DNA of 64,000 nucleotides, from the NCBI GenBank assembly GCA_965208015.1, contig OZ242308.1, positions 310,001-374,000 of the forward strand, given 5' to 3'. The position numbers were made by a program, and so were the translations under genes. Shown here piece after piece: positions 15,720-24,348 of this stretch (position 1 is its first letter; each line of letters opens with the position of its first letter). The stretch is from Bin87 sp965208015. GTDB taxonomy: Bacteria; Chloroflexota; Dehalococcoidia; Lucifugimonadales; UBA3495. The notes under the pieces are model-generated. The model made no database searches and was not told where the DNA came from. It saw nothing but the letters and a program-made list of their open reading frames with translations.

Positions 15720-17026
15720 CAGAACCACTCCAGCTCAGCGTCGCCGATGCGGATGGTGTCGCCGGCCTGGATGCCCGCCTCCTGCAGCCGCTGCGCGATG
15801 CCCAGGCGGCTCATCTCCCGCCACAGTTGCAGCATCACCCGGTAGTCCCGCATGTCGGCGCGCCCGGTGAGCCGCTCCAGCCGCTCCGACTCCACCACGT
15901 AGACATCGCCATCCAGATAGAAACCCAGCGGTGGCCGTTCCCGTGGCGCACTTACAGCCGGCACTTCGCTCTCCCACCCCGACGCGTCAATGCCGTCTCG
16001 GGGAGCATCAGCCAGGATGCGGACCAGATCGCCGAGCAATCCGTTCACGCCGGCGCCCGAGACCGATGATATGAAGTGGATGGGTGTCTCTTCGTCTGCG
16101 CCGGCGAAGTCATCATCGATCGCCATGGCTCGGCGGAGTTCTTCTTCGATCACGTCCCGCAGCTCGTAGGTCTCCGTGGTGTCCAGCTTACTCACCGCCA
16201 CCACCTGGGGCTTGGCGGCCAGCATGGGGCTGAACTCGCGCAACTCGCGGTTGAGCATCAGGAAATCCCCCGCCGGGTCGTCGGACAGCCCGTCGATGAG
16301 GTGAACGTAGGCGCGGGCCCGTTCCGCGTGCCGCAGGAACTGGTGTCCCAGCCCGATGCCGCGGTGCGCGCCCTCCAGCAGGCCGGGGATCTCCATCATC
16401 ACGAAGTCCTGCCCGCCGTGGGTGACCACGCCCAGCACCGGCTCCACCGTGGTGAACGGGTAGTCGGCAACCTTGGGTTTGGCAGCGGAGCAGCGGGAGA
16501 TCAGCGTGGACTTCCCGGCGTTGGGCTTGGCCAGCAAACCCACGTCCGCCAGCAGCTTGAGCTCCAACCACAGGACGGAGTATTCGCCCTTGTCGCCCGA
16601 TTCTGACAACATGGGTTCCTGATTGGTCGAGGACACGAACCGGGCATTGCCCCAGCCACCCTTGCCGCCCTGGGCCACCATCACTGGCTCTTCGGTGGTG
16701 ATATCCGCCAGGAAGTCCTTGCTGCCGTCCCGGTGCATGCGCCAGATCACGGTGCCCATGGGCACGCGTATCTCGGTGTCCTTCCCGTTGGCGCCGCGCT
16801 GGTTCTTGCCCTTGCCGTGGGTCCCGCGCTGTAGGTAGAAGGTGCTGTTGTACTTCAGGTGCAGCAGCGTGTTGATCGACGAATCGCCAACGATGTACGC
16901 ACTGCCGCCATCGCCACCATCACCACCATCGGGTCCGCCGCGAGGCTGGTACTTCAGCCGCAGGAAGCTGATGCAACCGTCTCCTCCGTTGCCGGCTTTA
17001 ACGTTGATTCTTACGGTATCAATCAT
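15719..17026 (-). CDS. obgE: Obg/CgtA GTPase
   Basis: A 435-residue essential GTPase linked to large ribosomal subunit assembly. The glycine-rich Obg fold covers about residues 1-158 (GGPDGGDGGDGG). The G domain follows with NAGKST (G1), and an OCT domain lies at the C-terminus. Two G motifs differ from the common form: G3 reads EIPGLLEGAHRG where DxPG is usual, and G4 reads SKLD where NKxD is usual. The nadD gene starts on its stop codon. Confidence 0.93.
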   Translation of the reverse strand: MIDTVRINVKAGNGGDGCISFLRLKYQPRGGPDGGDGGDGGSAYIVGDSSINTLLHLKYNSTFYLQRGTHGKGKNQRGANGKDTEIRVPMGTVIWRMHRDGSKDFLADITTEEPVMVAQGGKGGWGNARFVSSTNQEPMLSESGDKGEYSVLWLELKLLADVGLLAKPNAGKSTLISRCSAAKPKVADYPFTTVEPVLGVVTHGGQDFVMMEIPGLLEGAHRGIGLGHQFLRHAERARAYVHLIDGLSDDPAGDFLMLNRELREFSPMLAAKPQVVAVSKLDTTETYELRDVIEEELRRAMAIDDDFAGADEETPIHFISSVSGAGVNGLLGDLVRILADAPRDGIDASGWESEVPAVSAPRERPPLGFYLDGDVYVVESERLERLTGRADMRDYRVMLQLWREMSRLGIAQRLQEAGIQAGDTIRIGDAELEWF

Positions 17027-17376
17027 AACAAGCTGGGGTACAAAGGTAAAGTAGCAGTATCAGTAAAGGCGTTGACATCGTACAAAGCCAAGAGTGAGGC
17101 TGCTGAAATGACTGTTGATAACGAGCAGATTCAGACGCTCTATCGTTGACGTTGAGTTGATAACGTGAGGACATCCGTGGGCTGGCTTCCACAGCTCCTG
17201 ATTTATTCTACATGATCGGCGGGTGTACGTAAGTTATGACAGTTGGATGGCGGAGTTGCCGGCCACTTATGGACAGGTTGTCAACGGTATTTGATGGTAG
17301 CATTTGAGGCTGCGCAGCAATCGAACGCGACGGCGCCCGCGGGTGCAGTATTCCCAAAGTCATGGAGGCCAATCCG
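17027..17376. other. Intergenic region between divergent genes
   Basis: About 350 bases with AT-rich parts. It must contain the obg promoter on the minus strand and that of the small plus-strand gene, but I see no clear motif pair, RNA gene or repeat. Confidence 0.4.
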
Positions 17377-17835
17377 ATGAGCTACTCACGCTGGTCAACC
17401 CTGCTGCCCGAAACGGCTGTCACCGAGGAACTCTACCGTGAGTGGTTCGCCGGCGGCCCTGAGTTCGAGATCTCCACAGGGGTTGAGCAATGGCTGGAAG
17501 CCCGCTCCGAATGGACTGCCCGGTTCCTGCGCGAACACGGGTTGGAATGTTCGGCCTGGTACATATTTCACGACGTCGCCTCGGGCGATACCCGCGATGA
17601 GCAGATGCTGTCGGTATGGCACGGCAGCGTTATCGGCCGCAGCGACTCCTTGCCGATCATGGCCTACCCGGAATTGCGTGCAATCAGTGACGCGGGACGC
17701 TGGAGTGAAATTCTCGGCTACGATGAAAGCTCCGACCTGGACCAGGATAACCTGCGACGGTGCGTCCTCCGGTTCCTGCAAGATGTCGAGGCGGAGTACG
17801 GCGGCGGTTCTACTTCATCCGACGGTACACAGTGA
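17377..17835 (+). CDS. Hypothetical protein
   Basis: A 152-residue acidic, soluble protein; Trp and Glu are frequent. The start at 17377 is preferred over an ATG at 17362 because CATGGAGG then serves as its ribosome site. It has no membrane segment or recognised motif. It is convergent with a polysaccharide deacetylase gene. Function unknown. Confidence 0.55.
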   Translation: MSYSRWSTLLPETAVTEELYREWFAGGPEFEISTGVEQWLEARSEWTARFLREHGLECSAWYIFHDVASGDTRDEQMLSVWHGSVIGRSDSLPIMAYPELRAISDAGRWSEILGYDESSDLDQDNLRRCVLRFLQDVEAEYGGGSTSSDGTQ

Positions 17836-17870
17836 GGACAGGGACGGAGACAGCGGAGACCGGCAGCGCG

Positions 17871-18737
17871 CTATGCCACCTGCCCGTTGTACCAGTCCAG
17901 GATGCCGCTGCCCGTCCAGAAGGACACGCCCTCCAGTTGGGTGACGTATTCCACCAGCCGGTGGAAGTGGCCGATGCGATGGGCCGCTCCCGTGATGTAC
18001 GGGTGCATCGATATAGCCATCACACGGGCGTTGTCCTCACCCTCGGCCAGCATGATTTCGAGGGAGTCCTTGGCCCGGCGGAACAGCTCCGGCGCCGAGT
18101 GGTGCTGCACCAGGTAGATGGGGATGTCATTCAGCTCTACGGTGTAGGGCAGCGCTACCAGGCGGCCAGAGTTGACCTTCATCTCGTAGGGCTGGTCGTC
18201 ATTGACCCAGTCGGCCACGTACTCGATGCCTTCCTCGGCCAGGATGTCCGGCGTGTGGTGGGTCTCGGCCAGGCCGGGGCCCATCCAGCCCCGGGGCGCC
18301 TTCCCGCTGAACTCCCGGATCACCTCGATGGTCTTGCGGATGGTGGCCCGCTCGTCCGGCTCCCGGTGCAGCACCTGCTGGATGTACCCGTGGCCCAGCA
18401 GCTCCCAGTCCAAATCCAGGCACGATCGCACCATTTCCGGATACGCCTCGCATACCGCGGCGTTCAGGCTGATAGTGCAGGGCAGGTTGTGCGCTGCCAG
18501 CGCCCGCTGCATCCGCCAGAAGCCCACTCGCATCCCGTAGTCGTACCAGGAGTAGTTCGGGATGTCGGGCGACACGGCCGCGCCCTGAGGCGAGGGCAGC
18601 ACCGTCCGCGCCATGGGCTGGTCTATGTCCCACTCCTCGACGTTGATGATGAACCAGACGGCGACCCTGGCCCCATCGGGCAGGGTCAGCCGGGGCCGGT
18701 CGAAGATAGGTGAGAACTCGGCGCGGGGGTTGGGCAT
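17871..18737 (-). CDS. Polysaccharide deacetylase (NodB-like) family protein
   Basis: A 288-residue protein from the ATG at 18737, preceded by CCGGAGG. NodB-type features: INVEEWD near the N-terminus for the metal-binding aspartate region, LGHGYIQQ for a histidine motif, RGWMGPGLAETHHTPDILAEEGIEYVADW in the middle (split motif), and SMHPYITG near the C-terminus. Members of this subgroup often act on small amides such as allantoin or imides rather than polysaccharide. No signal peptide is seen, which favours a cytoplasmic amidase-like role. Exact substrate unknown. Confidence 0.82.
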   Translation of the reverse strand: MPNPRAEFSPIFDRPRLTLPDGARVAVWFIINVEEWDIDQPMARTVLPSPQGAAVSPDIPNYSWYDYGMRVGFWRMQRALAAHNLPCTISLNAAVCEAYPEMVRSCLDLDWELLGHGYIQQVLHREPDERATIRKTIEVIREFSGKAPRGWMGPGLAETHHTPDILAEEGIEYVADWVNDDQPYEMKVNSGRLVALPYTVELNDIPIYLVQHHSAPELFRRAKDSLEIMLAEGEDNARVMAISMHPYITGAAHRIGHFHRLVEYVTQLEGVSFWTGSGILDWYNGQVA

Positions 18738-18781
18738 GGGAAGGGCCTCCGGGGAGCAGAGTGATGGGCAACAGGCTTGCG

Positions 18782-19436
18782 TTACAGGGTGCGGAGGTAT
18801 TGCAGCAGTTCCCCGGCGTGGGGGCAGGCCGCGGCGACGGTTTGGGGGTCGATCTCGGCCAGAATGCCGTAAGACCTTCTGCCTTTGCTGTAATGCCGCC
18901 GGCATCGGAAGGTAGCCTGTCTCAGCATGTCCAGCGCATCCTCTTTCAGGATTGCTTCCAAGGGTGGCGAATTCTGAAAGACACTAGTGTCGAGCGAGGA
19001 ATCGAAAAAGCGTTGCAACGCCGGTGGGTCGGCTATAAAACCAAGTCTCCATTGCCTGAACCATCATATGCGCGCTATCGTCATCGGTCTCGGCAGGCTG
19101 CTGGAATCTGTGCTGAACCCGCGCTCTCAAGTGCTCCCATACGGTATGCCCGGCCGCAACCGGTTCTTCGCTGTCGACGAGCAGCAAAGGCCTGGGCTCG
19201 GTTTCATTGTCTTTCATGTAGCGATCAAGCTGGCTGTTGAACAGCGCGAAAGCTTCGTGTTGCCCTCTACCGACAGCGATCTCCAGCATTTGTCCGTCTA
19301 CGCCGGCTTTGCTGAAGAAGATTTGCCACGCCCTGCGGAAAGCCTCGGCATTTTCGTCCACCATGGCTGCGCGGTTCGTTGGTCCAGGGGGTGGATCTGC
19401 TCTTCCGCCGCCTTCGATGTACAGTCGGCATCTCAC
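18782..19436 (-). pseudogene. DUF4276 (Toprim-like) protein gene with a frameshift
   Basis: The gene starts with GTG at 19436, overlapping the stop of the upstream ATPase gene by four bases. The first frame reads RCRLYIEGGG ... RPLLLVDSEEPV ... MVQAMETWF and then goes out of frame. The remainder (IADPPALQRFFDSSLDTS through YSKGRRSYGILAEI to 18782) is in the next frame. Removing one base from the TTTT run (plus strand AAAA at 19037-19040) restores a continuous protein of about 217 residues. DUF4276 has acidic motifs (E in IEGGG, DSE) resembling Toprim nucleases. The shift breaks the predicted effector of the two-gene module, unless it is a sequencing error or a programmed slip. Confidence 0.8.
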
Positions 19437-20686
19437 CAGCGATTGCCCCCCAGCTCACCGATGCTCCACAGGTAGCCCAGGCTATACTTTTCCAACCATT
19501 CCTCCAGCCGATCTGGGTCGAGCCGTTTCATCTGAGTTTGGCCGTCCCTCTTTTCGCAAATCACGACGCTGGACGCATGATCCTCCAACGCGTTGATGAG
19601 CACTCGCGAATGCGTCGTCACCACCAACTGCGTTCGCTCCGATGCCTGGATAAGCATCTCCCCGATGCTCAACACGACGTCCGGGTGCAGCCCCAGTTCC
19701 GGTTCCTCGATTACCACCAGCGGCGGCGGCTCCGGGTCCAGCAGGATGGCGGCCAGGGCCATGTAGCGCAGCGTTCCGTCGGACAGGCGTGATGCCGGGA
19801 TGTAACGCTCGCCTGCGCCCCGCTCTACGACGAAAAGCTCGGCTCCGCCGCCGCTGACTTCGACCTGGAAATCCGCAATGCCGTCGTAAATCTGCTGTAT
19901 CGATTTGACGAAGGCCTGCCGGCTGTCGCCGCGCAGTTTTGACAATACCAGCGCGAGATTTTCCCCGCGTTCGGTCAAGAACGTACTTGGTTCATCAGCT
20001 CTTGGCGGTTGGCGCAGCCTTGCCGCCGGTCCGAGCTCCCAATTCCGATATAGGCGAATTTGACGATATTGGTCCTGCAGCCAACCAAGCTCCGGGTATA
20101 GGTCAGGGTCTTCTCGCTGTGAAAGGATGGATGCGTCTGGACGTACCGTTTCACGGCGGAGTTTTCGTTCCCTACGTTGGCCGTCGGACTCGCCTACCAG
20201 TTCATTGATAACTGGGTAAGCCATTCCATCGGGAGACCGCGTGTCCAATGCTGAAACGTAATAGAAAACGGGGAGTTCTGCATCGGCGCTTGGGCGTTCG
20301 TTCTCAATGCTCTCGTATCTGACCTCGAACCGCTCCCCCTGCTGACCAATGAGCAACGTATGACGCAGCGGCATCGTACCATTCGGGTAATTGACGACTG
20401 CATTAACCTGGGGCCGGTCTTGTCCATGGTCGCCCTTCCAGAGCCACTCGGAGATACCACCCACACCCCGTACCGGCGCGGACAGGTCCCGCGGCGCTGC
20501 CTGCAACAGTGCCAGCGCCTCGATGAAGTTGGACTTGCCGGAGCCGTTGGGTCCGATGAGGACATTCAGCCGCTCCATGGGCAGGTCGACGCCCTGTGGT
20601 CCGAAAGACAACATACCGCTGATCTTCAAGCGCTGGATCAGCGGTTGGGCGCGAACGATTTCAACGGCAATGCTTACCGTGGACAT
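19433..20686 (-). CDS. AAA ATPase paired with DUF4276
   Basis: A 417-residue ABC/SMC-like ATPase. Walker A is GPNGSGKSN (about 44-52), the signature region is ASRLSDGTLRYMALAA, Walker B is PLVVIEEPELGLHPD, and TTHSRVLINAL follows. Such ATPases paired with Toprim-like proteins (OLD, PARIS, Gabija) act in phage defence. Here the partner is a DUF4276 gene overlapping its stop, forming an OLD-like unit split over two genes. Anti-phage activity is inferred from architecture. The ATPase itself is undamaged. Confidence 0.8.
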   Translation of the reverse strand: MSTVSIAVEIVRAQPLIQRLKISGMLSFGPQGVDLPMERLNVLIGPNGSGKSNFIEALALLQAAPRDLSAPVRGVGGISEWLWKGDHGQDRPQVNAVVNYPNGTMPLRHTLLIGQQGERFEVRYESIENERPSADAELPVFYYVSALDTRSPDGMAYPVINELVGESDGQRRERKLRRETVRPDASILSQREDPDLYPELGWLQDQYRQIRLYRNWELGPAARLRQPPRADEPSTFLTERGENLALVLSKLRGDSRQAFVKSIQQIYDGIADFQVEVSGGGAELFVVERGAGERYIPASRLSDGTLRYMALAAILLDPEPPPLVVIEEPELGLHPDVVLSIGEMLIQASERTQLVVTTHSRVLINALEDHASSVVICEKRDGQTQMKRLDPDRLEEWLEKYSLGYLWSIGELGGNRW

Positions 20687-20725
20687 TGCAGCGGCTCAAA
20701 GCAAACTAGGTCGGAGGGACGGCGC

Positions 20726-21145
20726 TTACAGCCCCAGCGCCTGCGCTCCCAGCCTTGCCAGGTCCTCGTCCTCCTGGGCGGACAGGCCGCTGACGCCAAT
20801 GGCGCCCAGCACCAGGTCGGTCTCCGGATCACGCACGACGACGGCGCCCTGGACGGCCACGAGCTGGGGGTCGCCGAAGTCGGCGATGTTGCGGCCCTCG
20901 TTCTTCAACCGCTCGGCGTAGGTGTTGGAGTCGGAGCCGGACATGGCGGAGGTGTAGGCCTTGCTCATGGCCATGCGCTGGGGCAGGGCGCGGCAGTTGT
21001 CCATGCGGGCGTAGCTCAGGATCTTGGCGTCGGCGTCAACGATGGCGATGGCCAGCGGACGGTCAGGTTCCTGCTGGGCCTTGTCCAGCATGGCGTTCAT
21101 GGCGGCGCGGACCTGGCCCAGGCTCAGGGTGGGGCGGTTGTACAT
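20726..21145 (-). CDS. GlcG/HbpS-family heme-binding-like protein
   Basis: A 139-residue protein of the GlcG/DUF336 fold, from the ATG at 21145 with an ACGGAGG ribosome site. Family hallmarks include AIAIVDADAKILSYARMD, a helix with SKAYTSAMSG, and a C-terminal glycine-rich GAIGVSGLSAQEDEDLA. Members bind heme or act in glycolate-related operons, but the specific role here cannot be inferred from neighbours. Confidence 0.8.
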   Translation of the reverse strand: MYNRPTLSLGQVRAAMNAMLDKAQQEPDRPLAIAIVDADAKILSYARMDNCRALPQRMAMSKAYTSAMSGSDSNTYAERLKNEGRNIADFGDPQLVAVQGAVVVRDPETDLVLGAIGVSGLSAQEDEDLARLGAQALGL

Positions 21146-21245
21146 GGGAAGCCTCCGTAGGATGCGACGGCGGGGAGTAATCAATCAACGCCGGCATTCT
21201 ACACGGGGGCAACGACGGGCGGCAACGCAGCGGCGCATGCCGCAA

Positions 21246-21274
21246 TTGCCGCTGCCGGCCCGGTACGCTATACT
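21246..21274 (+). promoter_or_regulatory. Promoter of the first acyl-CoA dehydrogenase gene
   Basis: TTGCCG (21246-21251) and TATACT (21269-21274) with 17-bp spacing. The coding start at 21314 is 40 bp downstream, with GGAGGG as ribosome site. Confidence 0.5.
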
Positions 21275-21313
21275 CCCTGCGATTTCCCCGACACTGCCCC
21301 GGAGGGCCTACTT

Positions 21314-22453
21314 ATGGACATGGGACTCAGCGAGATCCAGCAGATGCTGAAGAACTCGGCGCGCGAATTCCTGGCGCAGGAATGTCCGCTCACGCTGGTG
21401 CGCGAACTGGAGGACGACCCCCAGGGCTTCAGCGAGGACCTCTGGCGCCAGGTGGCCAACCTGGGCTGGACCGGCATCCCCTTCCCCGAGCAATATGGCG
21501 GAACCGGCGGTTCCTTCCTCGACCTGGCCGTGCTGGTCGAGGAGATGGGCCGCGCCCTGCTGCCGGCGCCTTTCTTCGCCACCGTCGTCCTGGGCGGGCT
21601 AACCGTGCTGGACGCCGGCAACGACGACCAGAAGCGTGACATCCTGACCGGCGTCTGCGCCGGGACGGTCCGGCTCACCCTGGCCCTCACCGAGCCGTCG
21701 GCCACCACCGAGGCCTGGGGTGTGGAGACCCAGGCCAGCGCGTCGGGCGACGGCTACAGCATCAGCGGCGCCAAGCTGTTCGTTCCTGATGCCCACGCCG
21801 CCGATACCATCATCGTCGCTGCCCGCACCATGCCTGCCGGCGACGACCCGGAGCAGGGCATCACGCTGTTCCTCGTCCCGTCCAACGCGGCCGGCGTGGA
21901 GATCGAGCAGGTCAGCACCATCGGCAACGAGCGTCTCTGCGAGGTGCGGCTGAGCAACGTGTCCGTCGGAGCCGGCGCCGTGCTTGGCTCGGTCGGCGAG
22001 GGCTGGCCGGTCATCGAACGGGCCCTGGCCCGGGCCACCGCGGCCCACTGCGTGCAGATGGTAGGCGGCGCTGAGGCCGTGGTCGACATGACCGTGGAGT
22101 ACGTCAAGCAGCGCACCCAGTTCGGCCGTCCGGTGGGCAGTTTCCAGGCCGTGCAGCACCACTGCGCCAACATGGCCACCGATGTTGAGGGCGCGCGCCA
22201 CGTGGCCTACCAGGCGGCATGGGCTCTCGCCGAGGGCCAGTCTGCCCGCCGCGAGGTCGCCATCGCCAAGGCGTGGTGCAGCGGCGCATACCAGCGGGTC
22301 TGTTCCCTGGGCCACCAGTGCCACGGCGCCATCGGTTTCACCATGGAGCACAACCTGCAGCTCTACACCCGCCGCGCCAAGGTCCAGGAGCTGTCCTACG
22401 GCAGCGTCCACGACCACAAGGAAGTGGCGCTGCAGGAGATTGAGGCTGGGTAA
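21314..22453 (+). CDS. Acyl-CoA dehydrogenase
   Basis: A 379-residue FAD enzyme that introduces a 2,3-double bond into an acyl-CoA. Helical N-terminal domain (FSEDLWRQVANLGWTGIPFP then EQYGG), middle beta domain (LALTEPSA ... SGAKLFVPDA) and C-terminal helical domain (QRTQFGRPVGSFQAVQHHCA, then HGAIGFTMEHNLQLYTRRA). It closely resembles the enzyme at 60476-61651, and both belong to the divergent group in which GFTxE carries the likely catalytic acid. Substrate chain length cannot be told. No CoA-ligase or electron-transfer gene adjoins it. Confidence 0.92.
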   Translation: MDMGLSEIQQMLKNSAREFLAQECPLTLVRELEDDPQGFSEDLWRQVANLGWTGIPFPEQYGGTGGSFLDLAVLVEEMGRALLPAPFFATVVLGGLTVLDAGNDDQKRDILTGVCAGTVRLTLALTEPSATTEAWGVETQASASGDGYSISGAKLFVPDAHAADTIIVAARTMPAGDDPEQGITLFLVPSNAAGVEIEQVSTIGNERLCEVRLSNVSVGAGAVLGSVGEGWPVIERALARATAAHCVQMVGGAEAVVDMTVEYVKQRTQFGRPVGSFQAVQHHCANMATDVEGARHVAYQAAWALAEGQSARREVAIAKAWCSGAYQRVCSLGHQCHGAIGFTMEHNLQLYTRRAKVQELSYGSVHDHKEVALQEIEAG

Positions 22454-22501
22454 GCAGCGCCGATGTAGTCTTTCTAGTGCCACAGCGAAGGGAGTGAAAC
22501 G

Positions 22502-23008
22502 ATGGCAAGACGCGTCGCTTTTTGCCTCGTGGAAAACAGCCGAGGCGAGGTGTTGTTGATCCAGCGCGGATACGGCAAGGAAAAGGGGAAATGGTCGTTG
22601 CCCGGTGGCTTCGTGGACCGGGGTGAAAGCAGCAAACACGCAGCGTATCGCGAAACCAAAGAAGAGACGGGGCTGATAGTTGAGATAATTTCAACCGTGA
22701 TGGTTGGTCGGACACGCCCTATAAAGACTTTTGCGGGGCGAGTCGTAGGCGGAAAATTAAGATTTCAACGGCGGGAATGTCTGGATGTCAAGTTCCGAGA
22801 TCCGAGGAAAATTCGTTCTCATGAGTTGGCTTTTGGAGCGGACCGAAGAGCGTTGAGTCTTTGGGCGGACATGAAAGCCAAACATGACGAACTCAAACAT
22901 CGACCATTGCCGGACGAATGCCCGCGCTGCGGCGCGTCTGGTGTCCGGTTGCGCCGGTACCTACATCAAAATCACTATCGTTGCGGTTCGTGCAAAAAGA
23001 CTTTCTAA
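22502..23008 (+). CDS. Nudix hydrolase with C-terminal zinc ribbon
   Basis: A 168-residue protein. The Nudix box is complete: GGFVDRGESSKHAAYRETKE then ETGL, with all catalytic glutamates. After it, the last 35 residues carry two cysteine pairs (CPRCGASG and YRCGSCKKTF) that should form a zinc ribbon. Nudix enzymes hydrolyse nucleoside diphosphates linked to another moiety. A zinc ribbon at the C-terminus, rather than the N-terminus as in NudC, is uncommon. The start at 22502 has AAGGGAG upstream. Confidence 0.85.
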   Translation: MARRVAFCLVENSRGEVLLIQRGYGKEKGKWSLPGGFVDRGESSKHAAYRETKEETGLIVEIISTVMVGRTRPIKTFAGRVVGGKLRFQRRECLDVKFRDPRKIRSHELAFGADRRALSLWADMKAKHDELKHRPLPDECPRCGASGVRLRRYLHQNHYRCGSCKKTF

Positions 23009-23047
23009 ATTGTGGCACGAGTAGCTACCATCGAGGAGTAACCACAC

Positions 23048-23404
23048 ATGACCATGACCCCCGCCCGCAGTTCGCCCTTCGCCGCCATGGCCCGCGACCC
23101 GCTGCATCCCGACGTGATCTACCGCGACGAACGCTGCTTCGTGGTGCGCGACGTCAACCCCAAGGCGCCGGTGCACCTGCTGATCATCCCCAACATGCCC
23201 ATCAACGGGCTCGATTACATCAGCCCCGCCATGGAGGCCACCATGGGACACCTGTTCGTGGTGGCCGCCGAGATGGCCCGCCGCGAGGGCGTCACCATCA
23301 GCGGGTACCGCCTGGTGGTCAACAACGGCGAAGACGCCGGCCAGACCATAGCCTGGCCCCACATGCACCTGCTGGGCGGCCGCGGGCTGGGTGAGATGGG
23401 CTGA
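23048..23404 (+). CDS. HIT-family nucleotide hydrolase
   Basis: A 118-residue HIT-domain protein related to HINT, which hydrolyses nucleoside phosphoramidates and similar compounds. The core HLLIIPNMPI and the C-terminal LLGGRGLGEMG are typical. The usual HxHxH triad is changed: W103 replaces the first histidine, while H105 and H107 (the nucleophile and last histidine) remain. A GAGGAG ribosome site precedes the start. Confidence 0.9.
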   Translation: MTMTPARSSPFAAMARDPLHPDVIYRDERCFVVRDVNPKAPVHLLIIPNMPINGLDYISPAMEATMGHLFVVAAEMARREGVTISGYRLVVNNGEDAGQTIAWPHMHLLGGRGLGEMG

Positions 23405-23432
23405 ACTCGCCCAGACTAGAGGAGGATTGATT

Positions 23433-24344
23433 ATGCCCAGAATAGATCAGTCCCATCCTGACAACGTTGCTGGCCGTTGGTTTGTTGACACTCGTTGCAT
23501 ACGGTGCGATTCAGCCCGCAACTGGGCGCCCGACCTGATTGGAATGGACGCTGCCGGCCGTTCCGTCATCCTGAGCCAGCCGGCCGGACCGGATCAGGAG
23601 GCCGCTTTGTGGCGCGCCGCCGCCGCCTGCCCCACCAAGTCAATCGGCAATGTCAACCAGCCTGTCGAGCCGGCCGGCGTTTTCCCTTACCTGCTCACCG
23701 ACGGCGTGTTTGCCCTGGGGAATAACGCTCGCTCATCCTTCGCCGCCCACTCTTTCCTGGTCATCCGTTCTGAAGGTAACCTGATGGTTGATTCTCCCCG
23801 GTTCGCCCGTCCGCTGGCCGCCAGAGTGGACGATTTGGGCGGCGTCGCTCACGTCCTGCTCAGCCACCGCGACGATGTAGCCGACTACGACCGCTGGGCC
23901 GACCGGTTCGGCGCGCGCGTTTGGATTGGCGAGGCTGATGCCGACGCCGCTCCCCTCGCTACCGACTTGACCGACGATGACCACGTTACTCACATCGCGC
24001 CCGGCGTGCTGTCAATCCCGGCTCCCGGACATACCCGGGGCCACGTGGTGTATCACATCGACGACCGGCTGCTGTTCACCGGCGATACCCTGCATTGGAA
24101 CCACCGTCGCAACGAATTGGACGTTTTCCCCAACCAGACCTTCCATTCCTGGGACGTTCTGGCCGACACTATGGACCTGCTCGCGACCCTCAACGTGGAA
24201 TGGGTGTTCGCCGGACATGGTATGTGGCATCATATCGGCGCCGATGAGTGGACCCGTCAAATGAGCGTCCTCGGCCCGGCAATGCGAAACGTCGGCCGGC
24301 GGGCTTGGGCGCAGCGCCCCAACACAACCTACGACTGGTATTAA
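23433..24344 (+). CDS. Metallo-beta-lactamase-fold hydrolase with ferredoxin-like N-terminus
   Basis: A 303-residue protein from the ATG at 23433 (AGAGGAGG upstream). The first 75 residues resemble a single-cluster ferredoxin with reduced cysteines (TRCIRCDSARNW and AAAACPTKSIG). The rest is an MBL fold: LLSHRDDVADYDRW replaces the canonical HxHxDH motif, followed by PAPGHTRGHVVYHI, LFTGDTLHW and FAGHGMWHH. The first metal motif reads SHRDDVADY, so the metal site is altered but probably still binds metal. Substrate unknown. Confidence 0.8.
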   Translation: MPRIDQSHPDNVAGRWFVDTRCIRCDSARNWAPDLIGMDAAGRSVILSQPAGPDQEAALWRAAAACPTKSIGNVNQPVEPAGVFPYLLTDGVFALGNNARSSFAAHSFLVIRSEGNLMVDSPRFARPLAARVDDLGGVAHVLLSHRDDVADYDRWADRFGARVWIGEADADAAPLATDLTDDDHVTHIAPGVLSIPAPGHTRGHVVYHIDDRLLFTGDTLHWNHRRNELDVFPNQTFHSWDVLADTMDLLATLNVEWVFAGHGMWHHIGADEWTRQMSVLGPAMRNVGRRAWAQRPNTTYDWY

Positions 24345-24348
24345 CGAG

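Noticed and set aside
17027..17376. tRNA or other RNA gene in the gap after obg
   Set aside because: I could not find a cloverleaf or any conserved RNA motif by eye.
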